A stretch of DNA of 64,000 nucleotides, taken from Mangrovimonas sp. ST2L15 (lineage in GTDB: Bacteria > Bacteroidota > Bacteroidia > Flavobacteriales > Flavobacteriaceae). The notes under the pieces are model-generated. The model ran no database searches, was not told the origin of the DNA, and saw only the letters and a list, made by a program, of their open reading frames with translations. Below, one piece after another: positions 35,959-45,239 of this stretch. How positions within the stretch are numbered: the first letter of the stretch is position 1; each line of letters begins with the position of its first letter. The translations under genes and the position numbers were made by a program. Location: NCBI RefSeq assembly GCF_001280515.1, contig NZ_LBIQ01000030.1, positions 186,001-250,000 of the forward strand, given 5' to 3'.

Positions 35959-36978
35959 TCATTCACTTTTAAAGTTTAAAGTAGATCCGTTTTTGCTCAC
36001 TGTAAGTTCAACTGTTCTTCCCAAGATAAGCGCCCTATTATCATCTTCGTGGCCCGAAGGCATATTAAAGGCAATAGGGAAATCATAATCGGATAAAGCA
36101 TCCAAAATTAATTGTTCTATTGAGGTTCCCCAAACGGTCGTATTCTTTTTTAATTTGGTCATATCTCCTACAACCACACCCACACAGTGATCAAAATATC
36201 CAGCGCGTTTGAGACTTTGAAGCATTCGATCAATATGGTACTTATACTCGCCTATTTCTTCAATAAAAAGAATTTTTCCTGAAGTATCAATACTTGTTTT
36301 AGAACCCAACATAGTATGAAGCATAGTCAAATTACCTCCTACCAAAGGAGCCGTGACCACACCCTCCTGATTGTATTGGGAAGCTTCCAAATGATAACTT
36401 AATGACTCCCCAAACAAAGCTTTCTTGAAGGTTTCAATGGTTTGATCCAAATCTGTCTGGTCTGCGGTGAGACTGGTACACATCATAGCGTGAATACTTT
36501 CTACACCCAAATTATGTATAGCATTGTGGAGGGCGGTAATATCACTATAACCGATAAGCCATTTAGGATGGGCCTTAAACTTAGAAAAGTTTAATTTATC
36601 CAAAATCCTTACAGTTCCATATCCACCTCTGGCACACCAGATAGCACTTATGGATGGATCATCCAAAACTTTCTGCAAATCTTCACAGCGTTCATCATCG
36701 GTACCAGCAAAATGATTGGCTTGGCTAAAAACATATTTACCAACCACAGCATGAAGTCCCCAACTTTGAAGTAGCTTCTTCGCTCTATTTATCTCAGCTT
36801 CCCGGTTTTTTAATATTCCTGATGGGGCCACAATAGCAACGGTGTCCCCTACTTTTAAATATGGTGGTTTTATCAAGGTTTGTGTTTTTAAGTTTGTTGT
36901 ACTTTGTGCCTTAACTTTAGGGATTCCAAAAGAAAATACCACACAAAACACACTTAAGATTAGGGCTTTTTTTGACAT
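35959..36978 (-). CDS. S66-family LD-carboxypeptidase, exported
   Basis: From the ATG at 36978 the protein is 339 aa with a signal peptide (about 1-24). S66 enzymes trim the terminal D-Ala from murein tetrapeptides during recycling. The Ser-Glu-His triad appears as Ser in LIGYSDITALHN, Glu in LFIEEIGEYKYH and His in MPSGHEDD. Substrate-site motifs VAPSG and GGYGTVRILDKL are present. The enzyme is predicted periplasmic, unlike the cytosolic E. coli LdcA. It is divergent from metG. Confidence 0.92.
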   Translation of the reverse strand: MSKKALILSVFCVVFSFGIPKVKAQSTTNLKTQTLIKPPYLKVGDTVAIVAPSGILKNREAEINRAKKLLQSWGLHAVVGKYVFSQANHFAGTDDERCEDLQKVLDDPSISAIWCARGGYGTVRILDKLNFSKFKAHPKWLIGYSDITALHNAIHNLGVESIHAMMCTSLTADQTDLDQTIETFKKALFGESLSYHLEASQYNQEGVVTAPLVGGNLTMLHTMLGSKTSIDTSGKILFIEEIGEYKYHIDRMLQSLKRAGYFDHCVGVVVGDMTKLKKNTTVWGTSIEQLILDALSDYDFPIAFNMPSGHEDDNRALILGRTVELTVSKNGSTLNFKSE

Positions 36979-37021
36979 ATGGTAAATGTACATTTTTTTT
37001 CTAAATCCCTCTCAAAATGCG

Positions 37022-37029
37022 TACTTTTG
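37022..37029 (+). promoter_or_regulatory. -7 element of metG
   Basis: TACTTTTG fits TAnnTTTG and lies 22 bases before the ATG at 37052. It lies inside the longer upstream reading frame, which supports 37052 as the true start. Confidence 0.6.
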
Positions 37030-37051
37030 CTCTTCTTTAAAACGATTGAAT

Positions 37052-39112
37052 ATGTCAAAACGATATACCATTACAGCAGCTTTACCATACACCAACGGAC
37101 CCATTCATATTGGGCATTTAGCCGGTGTATATGTGCCTGCTGATATTTATGCAAGATACCAACGTATGGTAGGTAATGATGTTGCTTTTATTTGTGGAAG
37201 TGATGAGCATGGAGTTCCTATCACCATCAAAGCAAAGAAGGAAGGTGTCACGCCTCAAGATGTGGTAGATAAATACAATGCAATCATCAAAAAATCTTTT
37301 GAAGACTTTGGTATTTCTTTTGACAACTATTCACGTACTTCAGCACAAATCCATCACGAAACGGCACAAGAATTCTTTAAAACCTTGTATGATAAAAATG
37401 AATTTATTGAAGAGGTTACTGAACAGTTATATGATGAAGAGGCACAACAGTTTTTGGCAGACCGATTTGTAATAGGAACCTGCCCTAAGTGTGGAAATGA
37501 AGAAAGCTATGGAGACCAATGTGAGAAATGCGGAACCAGTCACAACGCCACCGATTTAATCAATCCGAAATCGGCCATTACAGGGAACACCCCTATTTTG
37601 AAAGAAACCAAACACTGGTTTTTACCACTAGATCGCCATGAAGCATTTTTAAAAGAGTGGATTTTAAAAGGTCATCAAAAAGATTGGAAGCCCAACGTTT
37701 ATGGTCAAGTTAAATCATGGATTGACGATGGTTTACGTCCGCGTGCCGTCACCAGAGATTTGGATTGGGGAATCCCGGTTCCTGTAGAAGGAGGCGAAGG
37801 AAAAGTACTTTATGTTTGGTTTGATGCTCCTATAGGATACATTTCATCCACCAAAGAATGGGCCCAAAGGGAAGGAAAAGACTGGGAGCCTTACTGGAAA
37901 GACGAAGACACCAAATTGGTTCATTTTATTGGTAAAGACAATATTGTTTTTCACTGCATTATTTTCCCAAGTATGTTGAAAGCCGAAGGAAGTTATATTC
38001 TTCCCGACAATGTACCGGCCAATGAGTTTTTAAATCTAGAAGGGAATAAATTATCTACTTCTAAAAACTGGGCTGTTTGGTTACCAGAATATCTAGAGGA
38101 GTTCCCAGATAAACAGGATGTTTTAAGGTATGCCTTAACCGCCAATGCACCAGAAACTAAAGACAATGATTTTACTTGGAAAGATTTCCAAGCAAGAAAC
38201 AATAACGAATTGGTAGCCATATTTGGAAATTTCATCAATCGTGTGGTGGTCTTAACCAACAAATATTACCAAGGTGTGGTACCAACACCCGCACATTTAA
38301 CTTCCATTGATGAAGAAACTTTAGCTGCTGTTAAAGCATATCCAGCAGTTATTGCCAGCTCCATTGAACGCTACCGTTTCAGAGAGGCCAGTCAAGAATT
38401 GATGAATTTGGCCCGTCTTGGAAACAAATACTTGGCAGATGAAGAGCCTTGGAAAAAAATCAAAGAAGATGAAGAACGCACCAAAACGATCATGTTTGTA
38501 GCACTTCAAATTGCATCAGCGCTAGCTGTAGTTAGCGAACCCTTCTTACCTTTTACCTCTGATAAATTAAAGAAAATATTAAAGGTGGAAACGGGTGACG
38601 TTCAAACCTTATGGGATGAGATCGTTAACAAAGACATTTTAATTCCTGCTGGACATCAAATTGGAGAAGCAGAATTGCTTTTTGGAAAAATTGAGGATGC
38701 CGAAATCCAAAAACAGTTAGACAAATTGGAAGCCACAAAGAAAGCTAACGAGGCTGCTAATAAAACAGTAGAACCTCAAAAGGAAGAGATCACTTTTGAT
38801 GATTTTACCAAATTGGATTTACGCGTTGGAACCATCCTTGAAGCAGAAAAAATGCCTAAGGCGAAAAAGTTATTGGTTTTAAAAGTAGATACTGGGATTG
38901 ATGTGAGAACCATTGTTTCGGGAATAGCCGAAAGTTTCACTGCTGAAGAAGTGGTTGGAAAAAAAGTGACTGTGTTAGTTAATTTAGCACCACGTGCCTT
39001 AAGAGGCGTTGAAAGTCAAGGAATGATTTTAATGACCGAAAACGCTGAAGGGAAATTGGTATTTGTCAACCCAGATATGGATCAAGTAGAAAATGGATTG
39101 CAGATCAGTTAA
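37052..39112 (+). CDS. metG: Methionyl-tRNA synthetase
   Basis: The class I synthetase has 686 aa from the ATG at 37052. HIGH is at 19-22, the KMSKS loop is NKLSTSKN (about 330), and a Zn knuckle has paired Cys in [18 protein letters not shown]. The C-terminal about 110 residues form an EMAP/tRNA-binding OB domain ([15 protein letters not shown]) for dimerisation, joined by a Lys/Glu-rich linker. A reading from 36986 would add 22 residues overlapping the promoter. The following methyltransferase gene starts 3 bases after the stop. Confidence 0.97.
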   Translation: MSKRYTITAALPYTNGPIHIGHLAGVYVPADIYARYQRMVGNDVAFICGSDEHGVPITIKAKKEGVTPQDVVDKYNAIIKKSFEDFGISFDNYSRTSAQIHHETAQEFFKTLYDKNEFIEEVTEQLYDEEAQQFLADRFVIGTCPKCGNEESYGDQCEKCGTSHNATDLINPKSAITGNTPILKETKHWFLPLDRHEAFLKEWILKGHQKDWKPNVYGQVKSWIDDGLRPRAVTRDLDWGIPVPVEGGEGKVLYVWFDAPIGYISSTKEWAQREGKDWEPYWKDEDTKLVHFIGKDNIVFHCIIFPSMLKAEGSYILPDNVPANEFLNLEGNKLSTSKNWAVWLPEYLEEFPDKQDVLRYALTANAPETKDNDFTWKDFQARNNNELVAIFGNFINRVVVLTNKYYQGVVPTPAHLTSIDEETLAAVKAYPAVIASSIERYRFREASQELMNLARLGNKYLADEEPWKKIKEDEERTKTIMFVALQIASALAVVSEPFLPFTSDKLKKILKVETGDVQTLWDEIVNKDILIPAGHQIGEAELLFGKIEDAEIQKQLDKLEATKKANEAANKTVEPQKEEITFDDFTKLDLRVGTILEAEKMPKAKKLLVLKVDTGIDVRTIVSGIAESFTAEEVVGKKVTVLVNLAPRALRGVESQGMILMTENAEGKLVFVNPDMDQVENGLQIS

Positions 39113-39115
39113 AAA

Positions 39116-39739
39116 ATGGATTACAAATCACATTGGAATAAAGTTTATAACAACAAAGTAGATGAAGAACTGGGTTGGTTTGAATCTGATCCAAAAATGA
39201 CCTGGAAACTTATTGAAGCTTGCCAATTAGACAAGCATGCCCGAATTTTAAATGTTGGCGCAGGGACTTCCAGACTTATTGATTTACTCATTGAAAATGG
39301 TTTTGATAATACCATTGCCAATGACCTTAGCGATTCAGCTTTAAGCAAGCTTCAAAGGCATATTTTAGATACATTTCAGGTCCATCTTGAATGTATTGTA
39401 GACGATTTAACGGCACCTGAAAAACTAACTAAAATAGCACCGGTTAATCTTTGGATAGACCGTGCTGTTTTACATTTTTTCCTGACAAAAGAAGAACAAG
39501 ATTCTTATTTTAACCTAATCAAAACCCTAGTAGCGTCAAAAGGTTTTGTCATCATTGCTGTTTTCTCATTAGATGGAGCAGACACATGCAGCAACCTACC
39601 ATTACACCGCTATGATGCCCATATGCTACAGGAAAAATTGGGAAGTGAATTTCAACTTCTTTCCAGTTTTAACCATACCTTTATAACACCTAGTGGTGCT
39701 GAACGCCCCTATATTTATACCTTATTTCAAAGAAACTAA
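39116..39739 (+). CDS. Class I SAM-dependent methyltransferase
   Basis: This 207-aa protein has motif I ILNVGAGTSRLIDLL (about 44-58), an acidic residue after the second strand (ANDLSDSAL) and a motif IV-like APVNLWIDRAVLHFF. It resembles the thiol/thiopurine-type or N-terminal-protein methyltransferase group; the substrate is unknown. It lies between metG (3 bases) and tex (1-base overlap), so it belongs to the metG-tex transcript. Confidence 0.88.
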   Translation: MDYKSHWNKVYNNKVDEELGWFESDPKMTWKLIEACQLDKHARILNVGAGTSRLIDLLIENGFDNTIANDLSDSALSKLQRHILDTFQVHLECIVDDLTAPEKLTKIAPVNLWIDRAVLHFFLTKEEQDSYFNLIKTLVASKGFVIIAVFSLDGADTCSNLPLHRYDAHMLQEKLGSEFQLLSSFNHTFITPSGAERPYIYTLFQRN

Positions 39740-41862
39740 TGTCTGTTTTAAAATACATTACACAATTAACCAATCTTCCAGAAGTTTCGGTTAAAAATAC
39801 GATTTCCCTTTTAGAAGAAGATTGCACGATTCCCTTTATATCAAGGTACAGGAAAGAACGTACAGGAAATTTAGACGAAGTTCAAATTGCTGACATTGTC
39901 AAATTCAAAGAGCAGTTTGCGACTTTAGAAAAAAGGAAGGAGACCATTTTAAAAGCTCTAATAGAGCAAGAAGTCCTAACTCCTGAATTGGAGCAGAAAA
40001 TTAAACAATCTGAAGACCTTACAACTCTGGAGGACCTTTATCTTCCGTATAAAAAAAGCAGAAAAACCAAAGCTGAGAAAGCCAGACAAAACGGTTTGGA
40101 GCCCCTAGCTAAAATGATTATGGCCCAAAACACCCATGATCTGGACTATACGGCTCAGAAATTTGTAAACGGAGATATCCAAGATGTGGAAGAAGCCTTG
40201 GAAGGTGCCCGACATATTATTGCCGAATGGGTAAACGAACGAACCGATTTCAGAAATCAAATCCGGTATCAATTAGAGCGGTTTGCCAGCATTACAACCA
40301 AGGTTATTAAATCTAAAAAAGAAGACGAAAACGCACAGAAGTTTAGAGATTACTTTGATTGGAATGAGTCCTTAAGTCGTATTCCATCCCATAGGTTACT
40401 GGCTATATTAAGATCAGAATCAGAAGGCTTTATTAGGATAAAAATTGAGATAGATGATGAGCGGGTTTTGGATAACATGGAAAGCCGATTGATCAAATCA
40501 AAAGGGGATTGTTCGCAACAAATTGAATTGGCCATTGCTGACGCCTACAAGCGCCTATTATTCCCATCGTTATCAAATGAAGCACTTCAAAATGCGAAAG
40601 CCAAAGCTGATGATGCTGCTATTACCGTCTTTGCCAAAAACTTAAAGCAATTATTATTGGGGTCACCGCTAGGTGAAAAACGGGTTTTGGCTATAGATCC
40701 TGGGTTCAGGACCGGATGTAAAATTGTGTGTTTGGACGAACAGGGTAATTTGAAACATAATGAGACCATTTACCCCCATCCGCCCAAAAACGATTTTACA
40801 GGAGCCATCAAAAAAATAAGCACGCTCTCTGAAGCTTACAGAATTGAAGCCATTGCCATTGGAAATGGTACTGCTTCTCGAGAGACCGAAAGTCTTATTA
40901 GAAAAATTAGGTTTAAAAATGACATGCAAGTTTTTGTAGTAAGTGAAGCGGGAGCTAGTATTTATTCAGCATCAAAAATTGCAAGGGACGAATTTCCAAA
41001 TTACGATGTTACCGTAAGAGGAGCCGTTTCCATTGGTCGTCGCCTTCAAGATCCATTGGCTGAATTGGTTAAAATTGAGCCTAAAAGCATTGGCGTTGGT
41101 CAATACCAACATGATGTGGATCAAACCAAATTAAAACAGGAACTAGATCGCGTAGTAGAGAGTTGTGTAAACGCCGTCGGGGTAAATATCAATACCGCCA
41201 GTAAATCCTTATTGAGTTATGTCTCAGGAATTGGCGAAAAAATGGCTGAAAACATTGTGAATTACCGTTCTGAAAAAGGAGCCTTTTCAAGCAGAAAAGA
41301 TATTTTGAATGTCCCTCGATTGGGAAATAAAGTCTTTGAACAAGGCGCTGGATTTCTAAGAATCAAGGATGGTGATAATCCGCTGGACGATTCTTCAGTA
41401 CACCCAGAAAGTTATAGGATCGTTGAACAAATGGCAAAGGATTTAAATAAAACGGTCAAAGATTTGATAGGAAACACAACCTTAATCAAACAGATTATAC
41501 TCAAGAACTATATCAAAAAAGACATTGGTTTACCTACCCTAGAAGACATTGTAAAAGAATTGGAAAAACCAGGTTTAGACATTCGTGAAGAAGCTAAAGT
41601 CTTTACCTTTAATCAAAATATCAAAACCATTGATGATCTACAGGAAGGTCAGCTACTACCGGGAATTGTTAATAATGTAACCAATTTTGGTGCCTTTGTG
41701 GATATCGGCATTAAGGAAAGTGGTCTTATTCATATTTCCAATCTTTCTGATGGGTATGTAAGTGATGTGAATGAATATGTGCACCTTCATCAACAAGTCA
41801 TTGTCAAAGTTTTGGAGGTTGATAAATCAAGAAAACGTATTCAACTAAAATTGCATAAATAA
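39739..41862 (+). CDS. Tex-family S1 RNA-binding protein
   Basis: The 707-aa protein is the bacterial homologue of Spt6, a nucleic-acid-binding transcription accessory factor. It has an N-terminal HtH domain (about 1-75), helical regions, a YqgF/RNase H-like domain (VLAIDPGFRTGCKIV, about 315-329), tandem HhH repeats (about 490-560; LLSYVSGIGEKMAENIVNYR) and a C-terminal S1 domain (about 635-705; PGIVNNVTNFGAFVDIGI). It has normal length and is cotranscribed with metG and the HDAC-like gene, 3 bases apart. Confidence 0.95.
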   Translation: MSVLKYITQLTNLPEVSVKNTISLLEEDCTIPFISRYRKERTGNLDEVQIADIVKFKEQFATLEKRKETILKALIEQEVLTPELEQKIKQSEDLTTLEDLYLPYKKSRKTKAEKARQNGLEPLAKMIMAQNTHDLDYTAQKFVNGDIQDVEEALEGARHIIAEWVNERTDFRNQIRYQLERFASITTKVIKSKKEDENAQKFRDYFDWNESLSRIPSHRLLAILRSESEGFIRIKIEIDDERVLDNMESRLIKSKGDCSQQIELAIADAYKRLLFPSLSNEALQNAKAKADDAAITVFAKNLKQLLLGSPLGEKRVLAIDPGFRTGCKIVCLDEQGNLKHNETIYPHPPKNDFTGAIKKISTLSEAYRIEAIAIGNGTASRETESLIRKIRFKNDMQVFVVSEAGASIYSASKIARDEFPNYDVTVRGAVSIGRRLQDPLAELVKIEPKSIGVGQYQHDVDQTKLKQELDRVVESCVNAVGVNINTASKSLLSYVSGIGEKMAENIVNYRSEKGAFSSRKDILNVPRLGNKVFEQGAGFLRIKDGDNPLDDSSVHPESYRIVEQMAKDLNKTVKDLIGNTTLIKQIILKNYIKKDIGLPTLEDIVKELEKPGLDIREEAKVFTFNQNIKTIDDLQEGQLLPGIVNNVTNFGAFVDIGIKESGLIHISNLSDGYVSDVNEYVHLHQQVIVKVLEVDKSRKRIQLKLHK

Positions 41863-41865
41863 GGT

Positions 41866-42771
41866 ATGTTAAAAATTGCTTATCATCCTATTTATAAGCA
41901 TCCTTTACCTAAAGGCCATCGGTTTCCTATGGAGAAATATGAATGGCTTCCCGAGCAATTATTACATGAAGGCACCTGTACCCCAGACAATTTTTTTGAG
42001 CCTTCAGACTTGGAAAACCATAATCCAATTTTAGCGGTTCACGATGCCGAATATTTCTATGATTTATTGAATGTTACCTTAGACCAACAAGCTGCGAGAA
42101 AAATAGGCTTCCCTTTAAGTCGAACCTTGGTCCAAAGGGAAATCATGATAGCGGATGGCACCATTAAGGCCAGTCAATTTGCTTTAAATCATGGAATAGC
42201 CATGAATATTGCTGGAGGAACACATCATGCTTATTCTAATCGAGGAGAAGCCTTTTGTCTACTCAACGACCAAGCCATTGGCACACTATATTTATTGAAT
42301 CATCAATTGGCAAAACGGATTTTGATCGTTGACTTGGATGTACACCAAGGTAACGGTACAGCCGAAATATTCCAGAATGAACCAAGGGTCTTTACCTTCT
42401 CCATGCATGGAAAAAACAATTATCCATTTAAAAAAGAACAGAGCGATTTGGATATTGAATTGGAAAATCAGACAGGTGATAAAGCCTACCTGAACATACT
42501 CAAGCAAACCCTTCCCCAACTAATTGAAAACCATCAACCAGATTTTATATTTTATTTGTCTGGAGTCGATATTATAGCTTCCGACAAACTAGGCAAATTA
42601 GGCATAAGCCTTGAAGGTTGTAAAGCAAGAGATCGATTTGTTTTGGAAACCTGCAAACAATATCAACTTCCCGTGATGTGTAGTATGGGAGGTGGTTATT
42701 CTCCTGATATTAAAATCATTGTAGAAGCTCACGCTAACACCTATAGGTTAGCTCAAGAACTCTTTTTTTAG
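41866..42771 (+). CDS. Histone deacetylase-family amidohydrolase
   Basis: The 301-aa arginase/deacetylase-fold enzyme carries the family motifs: AGGTHHAYSNRGEAFCLLND with the tandem catalytic His, and the Zn ligands Asp and His in IVDLDVHQGNGTA. The GVDIIASDKLGKL segment carries a further ligand. Bacterial members deacetylate proteins, polyamines or acetoin-type small molecules; the substrate here is unknown. It is the last gene of the metG-methyltransferase-tex transcript. Confidence 0.92.
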   Translation: MLKIAYHPIYKHPLPKGHRFPMEKYEWLPEQLLHEGTCTPDNFFEPSDLENHNPILAVHDAEYFYDLLNVTLDQQAARKIGFPLSRTLVQREIMIADGTIKASQFALNHGIAMNIAGGTHHAYSNRGEAFCLLNDQAIGTLYLLNHQLAKRILIVDLDVHQGNGTAEIFQNEPRVFTFSMHGKNNYPFKKEQSDLDIELENQTGDKAYLNILKQTLPQLIENHQPDFIFYLSGVDIIASDKLGKLGISLEGCKARDRFVLETCKQYQLPVMCSMGGGYSPDIKIIVEAHANTYRLAQELFF

Positions 42772-42841
42772 CTTTTAATTTAAATTTATTCTAACAATTT
42801 GGGGCATAAAAATTATGTAACTTTACTTAAAACAAGATGAT

Positions 42842-43360
42842 ATGCTTACTAAAAACATAGAAAAGGCCCTAAACAATCAAATTAAAATTGAAGCAGAATC
42901 CTCGCAAATATATTTGGCAATGGCATGTTGGGCCGAGGTAAAAGGTTTGGAAGGAGTTGCTGGTTTTATGTATAAACAATCTGATGAAGAGCGCGAACAC
43001 ATGCTTAAGTTAGTTAGGTTTGTTAACGAAAGGGGTGGTCATGCACAAATTTCTGCCTTAAAGGCTCCAAACGTAACTTTTAATTCTTTTAAGGAAATGT
43101 TTGAAAAACTGTTTGAACATGAAGTTTTTGTATCTGAAAGCATCAACGAACTTGTTCATATCACCCTTCAGGAAAAAGACTATTCCACGCATAACTTTTT
43201 ACAATGGTATGTTTCTGAACAAATAGAGGAAGAAGCCATGGCGAGAACTATTTTAGATAAGATCAACATGATTGGAAATGATAAAGGTGGTTTGTATTTA
43301 TTTGACCGAGATATTCAACAATTAACAGTGAGTTCGGCATCTTCCACATCACCTGAATAA
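42842..43360 (+). CDS. Bacterial ferritin (FtnA type)
   Basis: The 172-aa four-helix protein forms an iron-storing 24-mer. Ferroxidase residues are visible: Glu in KIEAESSQIYLAMACWAE, Glu and His in DEEREHMLKL, and QWYVSEQIEEEAMA in the fourth helix. There is no haem-binding Met pattern, so it is not a bacterioferritin. It is followed by a separate small Lys/Cys-rich gene. Confidence 0.95.
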   Translation: MLTKNIEKALNNQIKIEAESSQIYLAMACWAEVKGLEGVAGFMYKQSDEEREHMLKLVRFVNERGGHAQISALKAPNVTFNSFKEMFEKLFEHEVFVSESINELVHITLQEKDYSTHNFLQWYVSEQIEEEAMARTILDKINMIGNDKGGLYLFDRDIQQLTVSSASSTSPE

Positions 43361-43400
43361 ATTTAACATTTAAATTTATTTAGATTTAATCAAAATAAAT

Positions 43401-43408
43401 TAGATTTG
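43401..43408 (+). promoter_or_regulatory. -7 element of the Lys/Cys-rich small gene
   Basis: TAGATTTG fits TAnnTTTG and lies 27 bases before the GTG start at 43435. Confidence 0.6.
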
Positions 43409-43434
43409 CCTCGGAATTAATCATTTGCATTATT

Positions 43435-43608
43435 GTGGGGAAAAAGAAGGAGAAGAAAAAGCAGAAAAAAGCGCTCAAAAAACTTCATGAAGCTGGTATT
43501 ATTAATGCCAACAAAGTAAAGAGCAAATGTTGTGAAAAATATAAAAAAGGAGAAAAGAAAAGGTGCTCGAAATGCCCCTGTTTTGATCTCTTAAAAAATG
43601 TCGCATAA
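43435..43608 (+). CDS. Small Lys-rich, Cys-rich protein (57 aa), GTG start
   Basis: The N-terminal 20 residues are almost all Lys/Glu with little else. A helical segment (ALKKLHEAGIINANKVKSK) is followed by a compact five-Cys module (C32, C33, C44, C47, C49; KCCEKYKKGEKKRCSKCPC). The Cys spacing suggests a small metal site, and the charge suggests nucleic-acid or ribosome association. I recall similar unannotated proteins in flavobacteria but cannot name a family. It has its own promoter and a strong terminator, which supports a real gene. The function is unknown. Confidence 0.72.
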   Translation: MGKKKEKKKQKKALKKLHEAGIINANKVKSKCCEKYKKGEKKRCSKCPCFDLLKNVA

Positions 43609-43611
43609 ATT

Positions 43612-43643
43612 AAAAGAGCCTTAGAAAATTCTAAGGCTCTTTT
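43612..43643. terminator. Bidirectional terminator between the small Cys gene and slipin
   Basis: A perfect 15-bp stem AAAAGAGCCTTAGAA / TTCTAAGGCTCTTTT with a 2-nt loop. Both strands get a T-run from the arms. Confidence 0.88.
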
Positions 43644-43653
43644 CTTTGAACAC

Positions 43654-44757
43654 CTACTTTCCTGAAAAGATTTCCTTCAACTGGGTAACCACATTTCCAT
43701 TTCCAGATACTGTGATTTCACCAATCTTATCGGCAATCTTTTCAACGTATTCCATCTCCTTTAACTTGAACAACATCTCGTTCTCTTCCATCAATTTCGC
43801 TGTGTTGAGCAAGCTTCGGGTTGCAGCAGTTTCTTCACGCCTTGTAATAACATTGGCTTGTGCTTTCTTTTGTGCAACCAATACTTGGTTCATGATATCC
43901 TTCATATCACCTGTCAGAATCACATCCCTGATGCCACAGTTCAAAAGGATAACACCTAGTTTGGCCACATCTGATTTAACACTCTCAAAAACAGCTTTCG
44001 CAATATTCTCTTTGCGTTCTAAAAGTTCATCCAAGGTGTAAGCACCTACATAAGCTCTCAACGCCAACTGCATAATCACATACAATTGCTTTTCATAATC
44101 TTTGTTTTCCAACAAGGCCTTTTCCACATCTTTAACTTTATACTGTGTATAAAAGTTAATACGGATGGCTGCCTTGTCTTTGGTCAACAATTCCTGACCA
44201 GAAACTTCCAATTGTAATTGACGCATATCGACTTTGGCAATTTTGATTGAGGTGTCGTTCCTCCAGAATCTATAAGTACCACCCGCAAGTGTCTTTACAT
44301 ATTCATCATCTACCAAAAGCACTGCTTTTTCATAAGCTGCTACATCAAATGTTCTAATGTATTTGTTTACCTCTAAATTGCTGAACAAAGCCTTATCTAT
44401 CTTTTCTGTGATATAGATCTTGCTCAAATCGGCACGTACAAATTCACGTTCAATCAAACCTTTCCAGTACACATAACGTCCTGCTGCATGAAGAGTTTTG
44501 AAATTTCCGTTTTCATAAACTAGCACCAATTCGCCATCTTTAACTTCCACTACTTCCAAAAGCGCCTCCAAAGTCTTGTCTTTAAGTAAAATTTCGAGTG
44601 CTATTGGAGCAGAAAAGATACTAGCCAGGTTATATACAACCACTTGCTGTCTAAATCCTACCCAATGGGTTCCCTGAGTGATTACACGAATATAATCACC
44701 ATTTTTAAAAACCAAACCTACCTTACCGGCATTGATTCTTACTCGTTTCATGTTCAT
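43654..44757 (-). CDS. Slipin-family SPFH (band 7) protein, no visible membrane anchor
   Basis: The 367-aa protein has an SPFH domain from about 130 to 300 (KAVLLVDDEYVKTLAGGTYRFW, RINFYTQYKVKDVEKAL, DELLERKENIAKAVFESV) and a helical C-terminus (QVLVAQKKAQANVITRREETAATR...). Instead of the usual N-terminal membrane hairpin it has about 120 residues of beta-rich sequence that look like another SPFH-like half. No hydrophobic helix is seen anywhere, so it is probably cytosolic. It lies downstream, on the same strand, of a tRNA-like non-coding array and a TPR gene. Slipins occur in some bacterial RNA-repair operons with RtcB or Ro60; I infer a link to RNA metabolism here. The start could also be the Met at residue 3. 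Confidence 0.92.
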   Translation of the reverse strand: MNMKRVRINAGKVGLVFKNGDYIRVITQGTHWVGFRQQVVVYNLASIFSAPIALEILLKDKTLEALLEVVEVKDGELVLVYENGNFKTLHAAGRYVYWKGLIEREFVRADLSKIYITEKIDKALFSNLEVNKYIRTFDVAAYEKAVLLVDDEYVKTLAGGTYRFWRNDTSIKIAKVDMRQLQLEVSGQELLTKDKAAIRINFYTQYKVKDVEKALLENKDYEKQLYVIMQLALRAYVGAYTLDELLERKENIAKAVFESVKSDVAKLGVILLNCGIRDVILTGDMKDIMNQVLVAQKKAQANVITRREETAATRSLLNTAKLMEENEMLFKLKEMEYVEKIADKIGEITVSGNGNVVTQLKEIFSGK

Positions 44758-45119
44758 TCATTTTTAAATTAAACAACTGATTTTGACAAATCCTGTAACG
44801 GAGGCTGTCCACTTCAATCTCACGTTGAAGTTTATTTTCAATTCATTTTTCCTTTTTTAAAAACAGTAGATAGCAAATCATCTATCGGGCACGGGATAAA
44901 AAGTGGGTACACGGTTGGAAGTTCGTTTTTCGGCATTGGGAAATTTCAAACATTCCAAAAAGAATGGTTTCTATTTCTGAACACCTTAAAGGAACAACTA
45001 CTCGTAGTAACCTATCCAATTATTCAAAGTACATTCTAGATTGCTTGTTAACCCTAAAGTTTTAAAGCGAACTTGCCATCTACCATTTTTGGTTATCAGT
45101 TTTACAAGATGATAAGCTT

Positions 45120-45189
45120 TGGTGTTGATGGATTATAAGTCCATAAACTACATTAAAAGTGTAGTGCTCTGCCGTTGAGCTACAAAAGC
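45120..45189 (-). ncRNA. tRNA-like unit with Lys (TTT) anticodon, degenerate
   Basis: The bases fall into tRNA order: acceptor GCTTTTG, TA at 8-9, D arm GCTC-AACGGCA-GAGC, perfect anticodon stem CTACA/TGTAG around CTTTTAA (anticodon TTT), a short variable region and a T-arm position ATGGA-CTTATAA-TCCAT. The T loop lacks the invariant TTC. The acceptor pairs only 5 of 7 with CAACACC. It probably cannot be charged normally. It could be a pseudogene or a structural mimic. Confidence 0.6.
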
Positions 45190-45203
45190 CATGGATGTCT
45201 CCA

Positions 45204-45238
45204 AGCTTAAGACCGGACTCGAACCGGCACCCTCTAAA
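45204..45238 (-). ncRNA. Orphan 3' half of a tRNA-like unit
   Basis: A perfect T arm GCCGG-TTCGAGT-CCGGT follows a 5-nt variable region AGGGT and precedes an acceptor-like CTTAAGC. It directly abuts the 5' half of the permuted unit (its 5' neighbour), and the two cannot form one tRNA because the anticodon stem does not pair and about 5 bases are missing. Its acceptor pairs 5 of 7 with the 5' acceptor of the next, Lys-like unit, and its TTTAG pairs 4 of 5 with CTACA there. This may be a second, weaker permuted pair. Confidence 0.5.
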
Positions 45239-45239
45239 G

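Noticed and set aside
36986-37051. 22-residue upstream extension of metG
   Set aside because: It contains the -7 element TACTTTTG, and the ATG at 37052 gives the standard MetG N-terminus.
43646-44041. 131-aa plus-strand ORF antisense to slipin
   Set aside because: It is a shadow frame of the slipin gene with no promoter or family resemblance.
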